From: Epiperipatus broadwayi
Taxonomy: Eukaryota; Onychophora; Udeonychophora; Euonychophora; Peripatidae
Length of the DNA stretch: 64,000 nt
NCBI GenBank assembly: GCA_028023455.1
Contig: JAQFVV010012418.1
Location: 8,613,244 to 8,677,243 of the forward strand
Direction: 5' to 3'
In this document: piece after piece, positions 43,601-48,659 of the stretch
Layout: the number at the start of each line of letters is the position of its first letter
Position numbering within the stretch: position 1 is the first letter of the stretch
The notes under the pieces: generated by a model
Told to the model about the DNA's origin: nothing
What the model saw: the letters and a program-made list of their open reading frames with translations, nothing else
Databases searched by the model: none
Program-made: the position numbers and the translations under genes

Positions 43601-46600
43601 CCTCAAATCTGCATATATTTGCCGCACAATCCAATCTTTTCTTTCAGCAGCAGGATATTTTTTTTTTTTTTTTCTGCTGTAGAAATATTCCAGCGCTGGC
43701 CCGTGTCTGGCAATTCCCATCTTTTAAAGTTTTCTGTTGTGGGAATTAGCCGTACTTTTTGTCTCGGAAAATTTCTCGCTAAAACGTGACTCAAAGCGTG
43801 ATTTTTAAATTTTTACGCTATTCCACCCTAATCGAAAATTTAGGAGAAATACAAATTTATGAGGAACAATCACGATACTGTTAAAATTGATAAAATGTAA
43901 CAGTACATCGATTGGTCTTAAAAAAAACAAGGCACCGATGAAAATTTAAATAATTTTGACACGATCAAAATAAACACCCTAGTACGATATTGTTACATCA
44001 AATACATAACGCAGCATTACGATATAGTGTGTGACACAAACAACTACGGCATTTTCCTCTGCTTTTAGCATCGGAAAAAGCCACACCGTTAGCCGCTAAG
44101 CCGAGTTAACACTCTTTCTAGATTTTATCGTAGAAAGGAGACTTAACTTCCGAGTTAATACTCTACCTTTTAGCGTAGAAAGTAGACTTAACTCCGAGTT
44201 AACAATCTTTCTAGGATTTCTTTTAGAAAGAATGCTTAAAGGCTTGGGTGTGGCCGCGGAAACGGCATATTTCTAGAAATTTAGCTAGAAATCGCGCCTC
44301 TGGCGGCTGACACGAAGGATCAGATGACAACCATTAATTTTGTTGAAATAATTATATCAATTATGGTGAAATACCTATTTGTTTAATTTGTATGGAGCTT
44401 GTGCTGAAACTCAAATCCATGCTAGCTTTTCTATCTAAAAACTTAAAAAGATATTTAAACTGATCCTAATTCTTAAGATGACATTACTATAACCAAAAGT
44501 TGCTAAAGATTTTTCTCCTTACTCATTAAGAACCTGAAGTCTGACTACTAAACTATATTCTTTAGATTCTTTAAAGGTTTCATTCATTCTGTAAGCTACC
44601 TTCTAAATAGAAAAAATACCACAATCATCAGCATAACGTAAATCTAAAAACCAAAAAGAAATGAGTTCTTTTTGCTTTTAATATGTTCAAATTAATAAAT
44701 CCATTATAAAAACAATAACATCAGTGAGGAGCCTTGGATCTGAGAGCACTACACCTAGATCTTAGGATCTAATGCAACCCTCCAGCACCCACCTTTTAAC
44801 TCTATTTAACTACAAAATCCATTGACTGCTCTTGTTAGCACAAGATGGCACTACTATATGGAGAGTTTTGCTTTACAGAATGTGAATTATTGGTTTTTAT
44901 GCTGCGTTTGGGAAAAGATAAGGGAGATTTAGATATAAAGGTTATAGAGTTGACAAAGATTATGTTGTGGAAATGGGATAGAGCAGATTATGGGTAAATT
45001 TAGAGTGGAGAATGTAAAATAAAGTGGCTAACAGGTTTATCTGGGCATAATTGCTGAGATATTCTTGACTTCATTTAAGGAGAAGCCATAATACATCACA
45101 TCACATCACTTTGTTTTGAATTGTTTAATAACAATTATGTGCTAGTATGATATAATGATCATGTGATGTTTAGTGGTTTAACACCAATCCTGCCTAATAG
45201 GATAGTGGTGGCTATGGTTGTTAAAGAGCCAAAGACACCAAAATGTATGGGTGCTGAATTGAGTTCAGACCCATATGACTATATAAGCTATTGAGCTTGG
45301 ATTGAAAATATTGTGTTTTAAATTTCATTCTCATAGTTTTGTAGTTAAATAGAGTTAAAAGGTGGGTACTGGAGGGTTGCATTAGATCCTAAGATAAAAA
45401 CAATAACATATCTTGATTGCTATTTCATGAAGCTACTAAAAAAAAAGCCAAAATTGGAAATAATATGCATCTTTGTTTAACACCTGCTTTCATTTCAAAG
45501 GCTTTAGATTTTCTATCAGTAATGAAGTTTCTTCTCATAACATTGAAGTTAACATGAACTAACTTCCATAAAAAAACAGGATATTTACAAACATTGCCAC
45601 ACATTTTTCCATTAACTTAGTGAAATGATTCATCAAATCAATAAAAGCAATATATCACATCTCTACTCATATTTTTCTTGCATTTGTATTACAACAATAA
45701 AATTTTTGAAAGAAATTTTTCACAATAGATAATATTTTAAAGCAATTATTGCAGACTTTTGTATCCCTTCTGAAGTAATTTTAAGATTAGATGACATATA
45801 TGAATTATATAATTCTAAAAATTGTAACACTTAAGGATACCATCATCAAATTTTAGAACTTGCTCTGAGATCCAAACAGGACTGTAACTTTCTTATTATT
45901 AAGATTACAAAGAGATGTTCAAAGCTAGATAATCCTAGACAAAGCTAAATGAATCAATCGAATGAATATATCATTAAGCATAATAGTTTCATTATTCAAA
46001 AAATTATCAAAGTATTCCTCTTCCCTCAAAATCAGCAGGAACATAGGTTATTTTCAATGCTTAAAAAAAAAAGATCACAAGTGATCATTGTATTTCTTTT
46101 GTGATTCTTTTCTTATCACTCTTTGAATTTCTGCCTTTAAATAATTATATTGCTTATGAAAGCCCATAGAAAGTATCCATATTTTCCATTATGAAATCAT
46201 GAATAATAAGATCACTGTCAGAGAATGATTTTGACTTTTTTTTTTTTTAATTTATCAAGAATAAATTTCCTTAAGAGAATTTCATGATACAGCAATATTT
46301 AATAATTATTAAAAATAACAATTTTAAAGTCAATTCTACCTGTCAGAGGCTGAGCATCTTCTTCATGAACTATTGTCTGTAAGAAAGAATAAAATTTCAC
46401 ATAGAAAAATTGAAGTTCACTCATAGCAAAATTGAAGCAGTAATTCAAAAACAAGCAACAGCAATATTATACAAAAATATAAATAGTCTATAAAAATTAA
46501 AAACTTACCTCCACTTCTGGTCCATAAACTTCTTCTGCAGTAGGATAATATTTTTTATCTTCATGAAGAACTATTTGATTATGAGGTCCTTCATCATCAT

Positions 46601-46872
46601 CTCTATCTTCCGTTTCCATATCATCTTCCTATATTAATAATTTTTTTGTTGTTGTTGTTGTTTTAAATAGAAATTATTTTTATAACAAAAAATGCATTTT
46701 TTAAATATTCAAAACAATAAATATATACTAATAATAATTAACATTTCTTTTAAATTCTGCTTACATCTCCATATTCTTGGGTCTCTCTATCATTTTCATT
46801 ATTTTCATCTGAATCACTGTCTAATTCAGGACCAATATAATTACCAAACTCATCATACAAATCAGCATCCAT
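1547..46872 (-). CDS. EFTUD2: U5 snRNP GTPase EFTUD2 (Snu114/U5-116K), 5' part, 12 coding exons
   Basis: Spliceosomal translocase-like GTPase related to EF-2. In the U5 snRNP it works with PRPF8 and SNRNP200 to control U4/U6 unwinding and spliceosome activation and disassembly in the nucleus. Twelve exons join in frame to 382 codons (1146 nt); the family is usually ~970 aa, so roughly the C-terminal 60% lies left of the window. The acidic N-terminus starts [17 protein letters not shown], a hallmark of the family. GTPase motifs: P-loop GHLHHGKT (residues 134-141), switch I ERGVSIK (174-180), DTPGH (202-206), NKID (256-259), and SPLLGNVCF in exon 11. All junctions are GT/AG on the minus strand. 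No frameshift or stop was found, so the gene looks functional. The span includes >44 kb of intron filled with transposon relics. Confidence 0.97.
1638..10559 (-). other. EFTUD2 intron 11 (8.9 kb)
   Basis: Mostly featureless AT-rich DNA. It includes a (TAA)n run at about 4357-4378, poly-T/poly-A at 8478-8502, and a pyrimidine-rich stretch at 2440-2990 that might be a very decayed minus-strand LINE 3' end, though I could not read a convincing frame. No exon-like coding was found. Confidence 0.7.
10560..10751 (-). CDS. EFTUD2: EFTUD2 coding exon 11
   Basis: 192 nt encoding residues 288-351 plus two bases, from [20 protein letters not shown] through [20 protein letters not shown] to [22 protein letters not shown] and RLWGDIYFN are strongly conserved in the family. 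The acceptor is tttttgtag; the donor is AAAAT|gtaagatg (phase 2). Confidence 0.96.
10752..12017 (-). other. EFTUD2 intron 10
   Basis: AT-rich. The only structure seen is a short hairpin at about 11016-11045, with GACAGCCA and TGGCTGTC arms around a 14-nt loop. Confidence 0.6.
12018..12184 (-). CDS. EFTUD2: EFTUD2 coding exon 10 (NKID)
   Basis: 167 nt encoding residues 233-287 plus two bases: [55 protein letters not shown]. It carries the NKID guanine-specificity motif (256-259). The acceptor is tgtttcag and the donor CTCAG|gtaaattt (phase 2). Confidence 0.96.
12716..13025 (-). pseudogene. LINE endonuclease N-terminal fragment
   Basis: In EFTUD2 intron 9, the minus strand reads [20 protein letters not shown] then [18 protein letters not shown] and HVLYYLKK. 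This is the N-terminal block of an AP-like endonuclease from a non-LTR retrotransposon (family pattern: L..E...[16 protein letters not shown]...L.SGH.L.Y). The fragment is ~75 codons, after which the frame is lost in a T/A-rich stretch. No reverse transcriptase follows within the intron. It is the same general element class as the 48.7-52.2 kb relic but a different lineage by its residues. Confidence 0.75.
13030..13470. other. GC-richer unassigned stretch in intron 9
   Basis: A patch noticeably richer in G+C than its surroundings, next to the LINE fragment. A minus-strand open frame at 13156-13350 has no recognisable motif. It may be upstream sequence of the same LINE copy, but I cannot show it. 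Confidence 0.3.
13697..14450 (+). pseudogene. hAT transposon 5' end with BED-finger relic
   Basis: It starts at CAGTGTGTCCCAACATGTG, a typical hAT terminal inverted repeat start (CAG-G/T). About 500 bp on, the plus strand reads, with stops and frame breaks, [29 protein letters not shown] then [16 protein letters not shown], the BED zinc-finger N-terminus of ZBED5/SCAND3-like hAT transposases (one Cys pair is not fully visible). The element breaks off before the catalytic domain and no matching 3' end is seen before exon 9 at 14826. A dead partial copy in EFTUD2 intron 9. Confidence 0.6.
14826..14908 (-). CDS. EFTUD2: EFTUD2 coding exon 9
   Basis: 83 nt encoding (G)[19 protein letters not shown] then IFIDAAEG, the classic post-DxxG helix and strand of translational GTPases. 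The acceptor is actttag and the donor GAAGGG|gtaaatta (phase 0). Confidence 0.95.
14995..15085 (-). CDS. EFTUD2: EFTUD2 coding exon 8 (switch I, DTPG)
   Basis: 30 codons plus one base: [20 protein letters not shown], then [10 protein letters not shown] and the first base of Gly205. It contains switch I and the start of the DxxG motif. Phase 0 in, phase 1 out; the donor is CTCCTG|gtaagtgt. Confidence 0.95.
15218..15253 (-). CDS. EFTUD2: EFTUD2 coding exon 7
   Basis: A 36-nt microexon-like exon encoding [12 protein letters not shown], matching the family's [11 protein letters not shown] just before switch I. Phase 0/0; the acceptor is attttag and the donor ATTGAG|gtaatttt. The Ile of TEIE replaces the usual Gln. 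Confidence 0.93.
15254..19143 (-). other. EFTUD2 intron 6 (3.9 kb)
   Basis: Starts with a homopolymer block (A11 then G10) at about 15400-15420. GC-richer islands at 15760-16140 and 17790-18320 look like old repeats but gave no recognisable protein or terminal repeats. A HHHH run at 18489-18500 on the plus strand is just a (CAT)n microsatellite. Confidence 0.5.
19144..19209 (-). CDS. EFTUD2: EFTUD2 coding exon 6
   Basis: 22 codons (141-162), [20 protein letters not shown] then KD. It completes the P-loop Thr and the helix after it. Phase 0 at both ends; the acceptor is tttaaag and the donor AAAGAT|gtaagtaa. Confidence 0.94.
19440..19710 (-). pseudogene. LINE reverse-transcriptase C-terminal fragment
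   Basis: In EFTUD2 intron 5, the minus strand reads, with stops and a frame shift, [19 protein letters not shown] then DDN and, in another frame, [15 protein letters not shown]. This matches the C-terminal tail of RTE-like endonuclease/reverse transcriptases (family pattern DIIERVK.LKW.WAGHIARR.DNRW...RGRP.TRW.DDI...G..WM). Only the last ~90 codons are seen; the RT core was not found upstream (19.7-21 kb). Decayed and non-functional. Confidence 0.6.
21697..24540 (-). mobile_element. hAT transposon, full-length but dead (2.84 kb)
   Basis: The left end CAAGGGTGGGCACACATGAG and the right end, on the other strand CAATGGTGGGCAAATGCAGC, form degenerate terminal inverted repeats of the hAT CA.GGT...CA type. 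Both subterminal regions carry GAGCCACAT/GTGGCTC motifs. The inside encodes a broken minus-strand transposase. The expected 8-bp target duplication (GCATATAT left, GTATTACA right) is no longer recognisable. It lies in EFTUD2 intron 5, antisense-neutral (same strand as the host gene). Confidence 0.75.
21990..23640 (-). pseudogene. hAT transposase relic (GTF2IRD2/ZBED5-like)
   Basis: Reads on the minus strand in several frames. N-terminal part (about 23290-23480): [20 protein letters not shown]. Then the longest intact piece (22999-23295): [20 protein letters not shown], with the DES motif of the RNase-H-like catalytic core, and [19 protein letters not shown]. Next [33 protein letters not shown] and [16 protein letters not shown], where the family has EVRWLSRGKVL. 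Finally [19 protein letters not shown] and C-terminal pieces to ~21990. More than ten stops and several frame shifts make it inactive. Confidence 0.75.
24662..24737 (-). CDS. EFTUD2: EFTUD2 coding exon 5 (P-loop)
   Basis: A 76-nt exon encoding [18 protein letters not shown] then AGHLHHGK, the start of the G1/P-loop (GHLHHGKT). The donor is GGAAAG|gtaatttt. The acceptor AG at 24738-24739 is the only one that keeps frame, but about 30 nt of nearly pure A on the coding strand lie between it and the upstream pyrimidine tract, so the exact intron length may be affected by homopolymer errors. Confidence 0.9.
24954..25032 (-). CDS. EFTUD2: EFTUD2 coding exon 4
   Basis: A 79-nt exon completing Glu89, then [19 protein letters not shown] to TYDM. 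It covers the conserved PIIKPVK...FxxxEQ.LP linker before the GTPase domain. The acceptor is tttaaag and the donor ATGGA|gtaagg (phase 2). Confidence 0.94.
25033..30974 (-). other. EFTUD2 intron 3, distal part: mostly unassigned
   Basis: AT-rich with a few old repeat traces. A perfect-stem hairpin CTATCACTATGA/TCATAGTGATAG lies at about 25230-25270. A GC-richer piece at 25270-25560 contains CTGATGAAGATG and a TCTGCC/GGCAGA stem. A box-B-like TTTAAATCCCAGG lies at about 28838-28852 inside a 28.7-29.2 kb GC-richer patch that may be a tRNA-type SINE. Poly-A of 20 bases lies at about 29460-29480. No exon was found. Confidence 0.4.
30975..31378. mobile_element. Foldback/MITE element A, ~160-bp arms
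   Basis: The two halves are imperfect reverse complements: GACTTTCAAGCTCCCTTCAG on the left pairs with CTGAAGGAAACTTGAAAGTC on the right, and TCAGTTGGTCCAGAT pairs with ATCTGGACCAACTGA at the inner edge. The loop of ~70 bp is unique. There is no coding capacity and no clear target duplication. A relative lies at 32809-33060. Confidence 0.8.
32809..33060. mobile_element. Foldback element A, second copy (one arm plus loop)
   Basis: The left arm matches that of 30975-31378 (GTACAGACTTTCACATGACC..., TCAGTTGGTCCAGATTA). The following loop, ACTTTAATGGACAGGCTTCAAT preceded by TTAAGATAGCAAAT, is the reverse complement of the loop in the first copy. The second arm is missing. ~75-80% similar by eye. 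Confidence 0.7.
33470..33960. mobile_element. Palindromic foldback element B (491 bp)
   Basis: Imperfect inverted repeat over its whole length. The outer ends TCATTAAATTTTGAATGTTT and AAACATTCAA.. (right strand reversed) pair, as do ACTTTTCCAAATACAAACA / TGTTTGTATTTGGAAAAGT and AGATTCTTGAATATCAAATT / AATTTCGATATTCAAGAATCT. The loop is ~45 bp. The right half contains GATGGTAAAGCATTG and GTTTAAGTTCGACTCC, which resemble tRNA box A and box B, so this may be a head-to-head dimer of a tRNA-type SINE. Confidence 0.75.
33961..36500. other. Unassigned intron 3 sequence
   Basis: AT-rich with GC-richer islets at 34745-34850, 35440-35560 and 35790-35930 that look like old repeats. No protein, terminal repeat or splice-flanked coding was recognised. 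Confidence 0.4.
36560..37460 (+). mobile_element. Possible solo LTR / LTR-retrotransposon end
   Basis: ATATAAATAGC at about 36616 looks like a TATA box. It is followed ~30-110 nt on by a TCAGT-rich leader (CATTCAGGG, CAATTCAGTC, GTTTCAGTC, GTGTCAGTC), a pattern seen at the start of R in arthropod Ty3-type LTRs. An AATAAA-like A-rich stretch follows near 37300, and TGGCGCCCCGGGG, which resembles a primer-binding site, lies at 37467. No gag/pol is seen and the LTR ends were not fixed, so this is a suggestion only. Confidence 0.3.
37380..37700. repeat. GC-rich repeat-like block with hairpin
   Basis: Much richer in G+C than its surroundings. It has TGGCGCCCCGGGGTTTACCC, a box-B-like GGGTTTGAATCTAG, and an imperfect hairpin at 37643-37700 pairing TTGAAACC with GGTTTCA and ACTTATATA with TATAAGT. 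An open frame at 37432-37626 is not a recognisable protein. Probably part of the LTR-like unit to its left or a SINE. Confidence 0.4.
37990..38340. repeat. Relative of the 44.7-kb insertion
   Basis: GAGCCTTGGATCTGAGA, CTAGATCTTAGGA, CTAATGCAACACTCCAGCA and GATCATGTGATGTTTAGTGG match 44722-45393, and GCAAAACTCTCCATACAGTAG at 38045 matches it in reverse. The order and orientation of the blocks differ between the two copies. Confidence 0.65.
38962..39167. mobile_element. MITE with 39-bp perfect terminal inverted repeats
   Basis: 38962-39000 and 39129-39167 are exact reverse complements, starting AGTTATAAACAGTGAGGATT. The internal 128 bp is GC-richer with its own partial inverted symmetry (CAGAGCCAGCAC and GTGCTTTGGCACT, CTCTGTCAGG and AGGTGTCAGG). 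It is non-coding. Flanks AAT and TAC give no clear target duplication, so the superfamily is open. Confidence 0.85.
39168..40993. other. Unassigned intron 3 sequence
   Basis: AT-rich. A GC-richer segment at 40135-40260 (GGAAGCTGTAAAGTCACAGG, GGTTGCAAACCCAGGCAGCC) looks like a SINE remnant with a weak box-B-like GGTTGCAAACCC. Nothing else was recognised. Confidence 0.35.
41331..41612 (+). pseudogene. GIY-YIG endonuclease domain, Penelope type
   Basis: The plus-strand frame reads [28 protein letters not shown][12 protein letters not shown], [20 protein letters not shown], then [16 protein letters not shown] to EMKSV. VYIIKC...YVGTT is the GIY-YIG motif pair, followed by the R..QH block and a later E-rich helix. 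One in-frame TGA splits the motif pair; otherwise ~93 codons are open. The domain is normally fused C-terminal to a Penelope reverse transcriptase, which is absent here. Confidence 0.65.
41824..41860 (+). ncRNA. Degenerate hammerhead-ribozyme-like motif (arm 2)
   Basis: CTTGATAAAGACTATAAAAT then AATAGTCAAAATGTTGG: a stem-II-like GACTAT/ATAGTC hairpin flanked by TTGATAA and AAAA where an active hammerhead has CTGATGA and GAAA. The core is therefore mutated. The mirror copy is at 41076-41118 on the minus strand. Confidence 0.4.
42420..43550. repeat. Degenerate tandem array inside the TIR element
   Basis: A core close to GTTACTTTTAT...TTTACATTTGATTGCCGAC...CAATTATTGGGAGAAG recurs nine times, with the ACATTTGATTG word near 42458, 42567, 42772, 42902, 43046, 43261, 43348, 43438 and 43522. 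Longer units also share CAATGGGACGATAATAGT and TTGACAAGAGCG. Spacing varies between ~85 and 215 bp, so units are composite rather than a simple satellite. Confidence 0.8.
44101..44240. repeat. Three tandem ~47-bp hairpin units
   Basis: Units begin CCGAGTTAA at 44101, 44149 and 44194. Each has CTTTCTA and TAGAAAG (or variants CTACCTTTT/GTAGAAAG) around a short loop, closed by GTTAA/CTTAAC, so each can fold on itself. They lie just inside the right TIR. Confidence 0.8.
44722..45393. mobile_element. 672-bp insertion with inverted ends and 16-bp TSD
   Basis: The exact direct repeat ATAAAAACAATAACAT flanks it (44706-44721 and 45394-45409). 44761-44817 is nearly the perfect reverse complement of 45337-45393 (CTTAGGATCTAATGCAACCC / GGGTTGCATTAGATCCTAAG). 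A long target duplication is typical of target-primed retrotransposition, so this may be a Penelope-like or LINE/SINE copy with an inverted end. The middle has no protein I recognise. A relative lies at 37990-38340. Confidence 0.85.
45410..46339 (-). other. EFTUD2 intron 3, proximal part
   Basis: AT-rich sequence next to exon 3 with no repeat or coding structure that I can name. Confidence 0.5.
46340..46376 (-). CDS. EFTUD2: EFTUD2 coding exon 3
   Basis: A 37-nt exon (12 codons plus one base) reading [12 protein letters not shown], matching the family's TIVQEEDTQPLTEP. The acceptor is cttacag and the donor CTGACAG|gtagaatt (phase 1). The next exon is 21.3 kb away. Confidence 0.93.
46509..46628 (-). 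CDS. EFTUD2: EFTUD2 coding exon 2
   Basis: 40 codons (residues 37-76) in phase 0/0. It encodes an acidic D/E-rich stretch, then the conserved [21 protein letters not shown] block of the Snu114 N-terminal region. The acceptor is tatag and the donor GTGGAG|gtaagttt. The intron to exon 1 is only 136 bp. Confidence 0.96.
46765..46872 (-). CDS. EFTUD2: EFTUD2 coding exon 1
   Basis: 36 codons, [17 protein letters not shown] to ETQEYGD, an acidic unstructured N-terminus. The start is fixed by family homology; no in-frame upstream coding is needed. The exon ends GGAGAT|gtaagcag in phase 0. It is preceded by a strong pyrimidine tract and AG at 46884-46885, so the transcript exon begins 11 nt upstream of the ATG. 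Confidence 0.96.
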
Positions 46873-46883
46873 TATGTAAATAT
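46873..46883 (-). other. EFTUD2: EFTUD2 5'UTR piece with splice acceptor
   Basis: Eleven untranslated bases sit between the ATG and a textbook acceptor (about 12 T, then AG at 46884-46885 on the coding strand). This implies an upstream non-coding first exon. One candidate ends at 47378 with CAG|gttaagc, but that is inference. Confidence 0.7.
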
Positions 46884-47377
46884 CTAAAAAAAAAAAATTT
46901 GTTAATTACAAATATAAACTATCAAGTTTATCACTTTTAATTATGATCAAATAACCATTTCTTCTCATAGATAGCAATATGATTTCAAACAAAAAAATAT
47001 ATATGAAATTTAAAAATCTGCAGATTATGATTAATTTTAAATATTTGAACTAAGATTTTTATTATACAGATTTATCAACATCTAAGTTAAGCTATATAAA
47101 AAATAAAACATATTGTTTTCTTAATGACCAATACATATCGTTATTATATATATACATATAACATTGCAATAACAAGCAAATAAATTTTAAGAAACAAAAA
47201 TCAATATAGTTCCAAAAACAATTATAATACAGACATACATTAGAAAATTGTTCTGGATAGTTTAGCATAGTAAAATTATCAGACTTGGGAACTAAAGGTC
47301 CCTAGAATAATTCTGGTTTTAAAAAAGCAAAAACAAGGAAGAGTTTGTTCAATTACAATGGAAATGCTTTGCTTAAC
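46884..47377. other. Presumed first intron of EFTUD2
   Basis: AT-rich, between the acceptor at 46884 and the candidate promoter. Nothing else is seen. Confidence 0.4.
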
Positions 47378-47450
47378 CTGAAACTTGCATGCTTGAATGC
47401 TACATGATAGCTAGAGAAGTAAATATATATATATATACTATTTACATATT

Positions 47451-47657
47451 TAATAAATTGAAAGTATGCTAGCCTTTCTCACATGCGCAATTATAACAGA
47501 GAAAGCCAATCAGATTTTAAACAGATATCTAATAAATAATCAAGCTTAGACACGAGACAGAGATTTTGATAGAAAAGGTTGATACCAACCTTTTCTAAAC
47601 TTAACTTTTATATATATAAGCCGGTCTTAAGCATCTTAGCCCGAAAGCTTTAAATAT
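47451..47657. repeat. Direct duplication, copy 1 (207 bp)
   Basis: Matches 47796-48002 at a constant offset of 345 bp with one visible difference (ccggtc here, ccagtc there). It contains GCCAATCAG, TGCGCAATTATAA and a 26-bp near-palindrome built on AGAAAAGGTTG/CCAACCTTTTCT at about 47572-47597. The near-identity in such AT-rich non-coding DNA implies a recent duplication or conversion. Confidence 0.95.
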
Positions 47658-47795
47658 ATAACCAAATACAATTATCATTCATTGTGTTATAAATATAATA
47701 TATTACGGCACGAAATTTCAGATTTACTATACCGTAATTTTCATAGCAGCAACGTTTGTAAACAATATTTATCTAAATCGCATGTTGAAAATTGA

Positions 47796-48002
47796 TAATA
47801 AATTGAAAGTATGCTAGCCTTTCTCACATGCGCAATTATAACAGAGAAAGCCAATCAGATTTTAAACAGATATCTAATAAATAATCAAGCTTAGACACGA
47901 GACAGAGATTTTGATAGAAAAGGTTGATACCAACCTTTTCTAAACTTAACTTTTATATATATAAGCCAGTCTTAAGCATCTTAGCCCGAAAGCTTTAAAT
48001 AT
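47796..48002. repeat. Direct duplication, copy 2 (207 bp)
   Basis: Second copy of 47451-47657 with the same CCAAT box, NRF1-like site and near-palindrome. The copies are separated by 138 bp of unique sequence that includes a small TACGGCA/TACCGTAA hairpin. Confidence 0.95.
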
Positions 48003-48659
48003 TTATTTATTTATTAAATATTTATATATTTGAAAATTTAAATCGTCAAAGCCAATTGATTAATTTTCAACCTCAAAGACATTCTTTATATCAACAATTT
48101 TAACCCTTTATTTTGTGCTTAAAAATAAAATCCACATGCTGTAATATCATTAATACACAAATTCCAAATAAAATTATTCCCAAAATTACGTATCACATAT
48201 TTTCATTGCTATTCACTACTAAAATCCTATCATCTCTATTTGATCTCTGTTATTTCAGTTATAAACAGACTATTGGTATTTTTCAATAAACTTATTTGTT
48301 TTTCTTTATATTTGGTTCATCCAAAGAGAAAATATTGCTATTCAAGAGACAATGTTGCCTTCTTAGCCTTGTTCCCATATATTTTAGAATATTTATTCCT
48401 TCACAGTATGATTTATTATGTACGTTATTGTTTTATAGTCAATTCTTTGAAGTTATATTGTATCTCTATATAAAGATTTTATTCTATTTTACTGATGTTT
48501 TATTTTATTCTGCAATAATTGGTTAACATTAAAATAAATGATTAACATTTGAAAAGGGCATAAAACCATGTGCCAAAGAAGTTTTTTTATGTTTAATTAT
48601 TATTAATGTATATTTTTATTATTTATAATTTACATGAAAAAACAGCATAATGAATTTTG
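48003..48659. other. Unassigned sequence upstream of EFTUD2
   Basis: AT-rich. Two overlapping open frames at 48240-48526 are hydrophobic and low in complexity, with no recognisable domain. Confidence 0.4.

Larger units (their letters stand above)
42083..44332. mobile_element. 2.25-kb TIR transposon, non-autonomous, 8-bp TSD
   Basis: Flanked by the exact 8-bp direct repeat ATTAATTT (42075-42082, 44333-44340). Ends are ~50-bp inverted repeats starting GGTTGTCATCTGATCCTTCG, with one indel (GAGCGCG / GAGGCGCG). There is no transposase: reading frames inside are short. The interior is a tandem array on the left (42.2-43.55 kb) and a hairpin array on the right (44.10-44.25 kb). A GG start and 8-bp duplication fit Merlin or some Mutator-like families. 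hAT is less likely because the ends lack CA. The near-intact ends and duplication suggest fairly recent insertion in EFTUD2 intron 3. Confidence 0.9.
47378..48002 (-). promoter_or_regulatory. Candidate EFTUD2 promoter / first-exon region
   Basis: The only region just upstream of the gene with promoter-like sites. Read on the minus strand, each of two duplicated blocks has CTGATTGGCTTTC (inverted CCAAT box) followed ~20 nt later by TTGCGCATGTG, close to an NRF1 half-site, an arrangement common in housekeeping promoters. Between the blocks are 138 bp of unique sequence. A possible first-exon donor CAG|gttaag is at 47378. No transcript data are available, so the start site is unplaced. Confidence 0.4.

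Noticed and set aside
43498-43749. Open frame of 83 codons in the 42-kb element
   Set aside because: It overlaps an opposite-strand frame, is built from repeat units and a poly-T run, and has no motif. Treated as chance.
44101-44240. Hairpin units read as a regularly spaced repeat-spacer array
   Set aside because: There are only three units, contiguous and diverged, and they lie inside a TIR element; they are tandem subrepeats.
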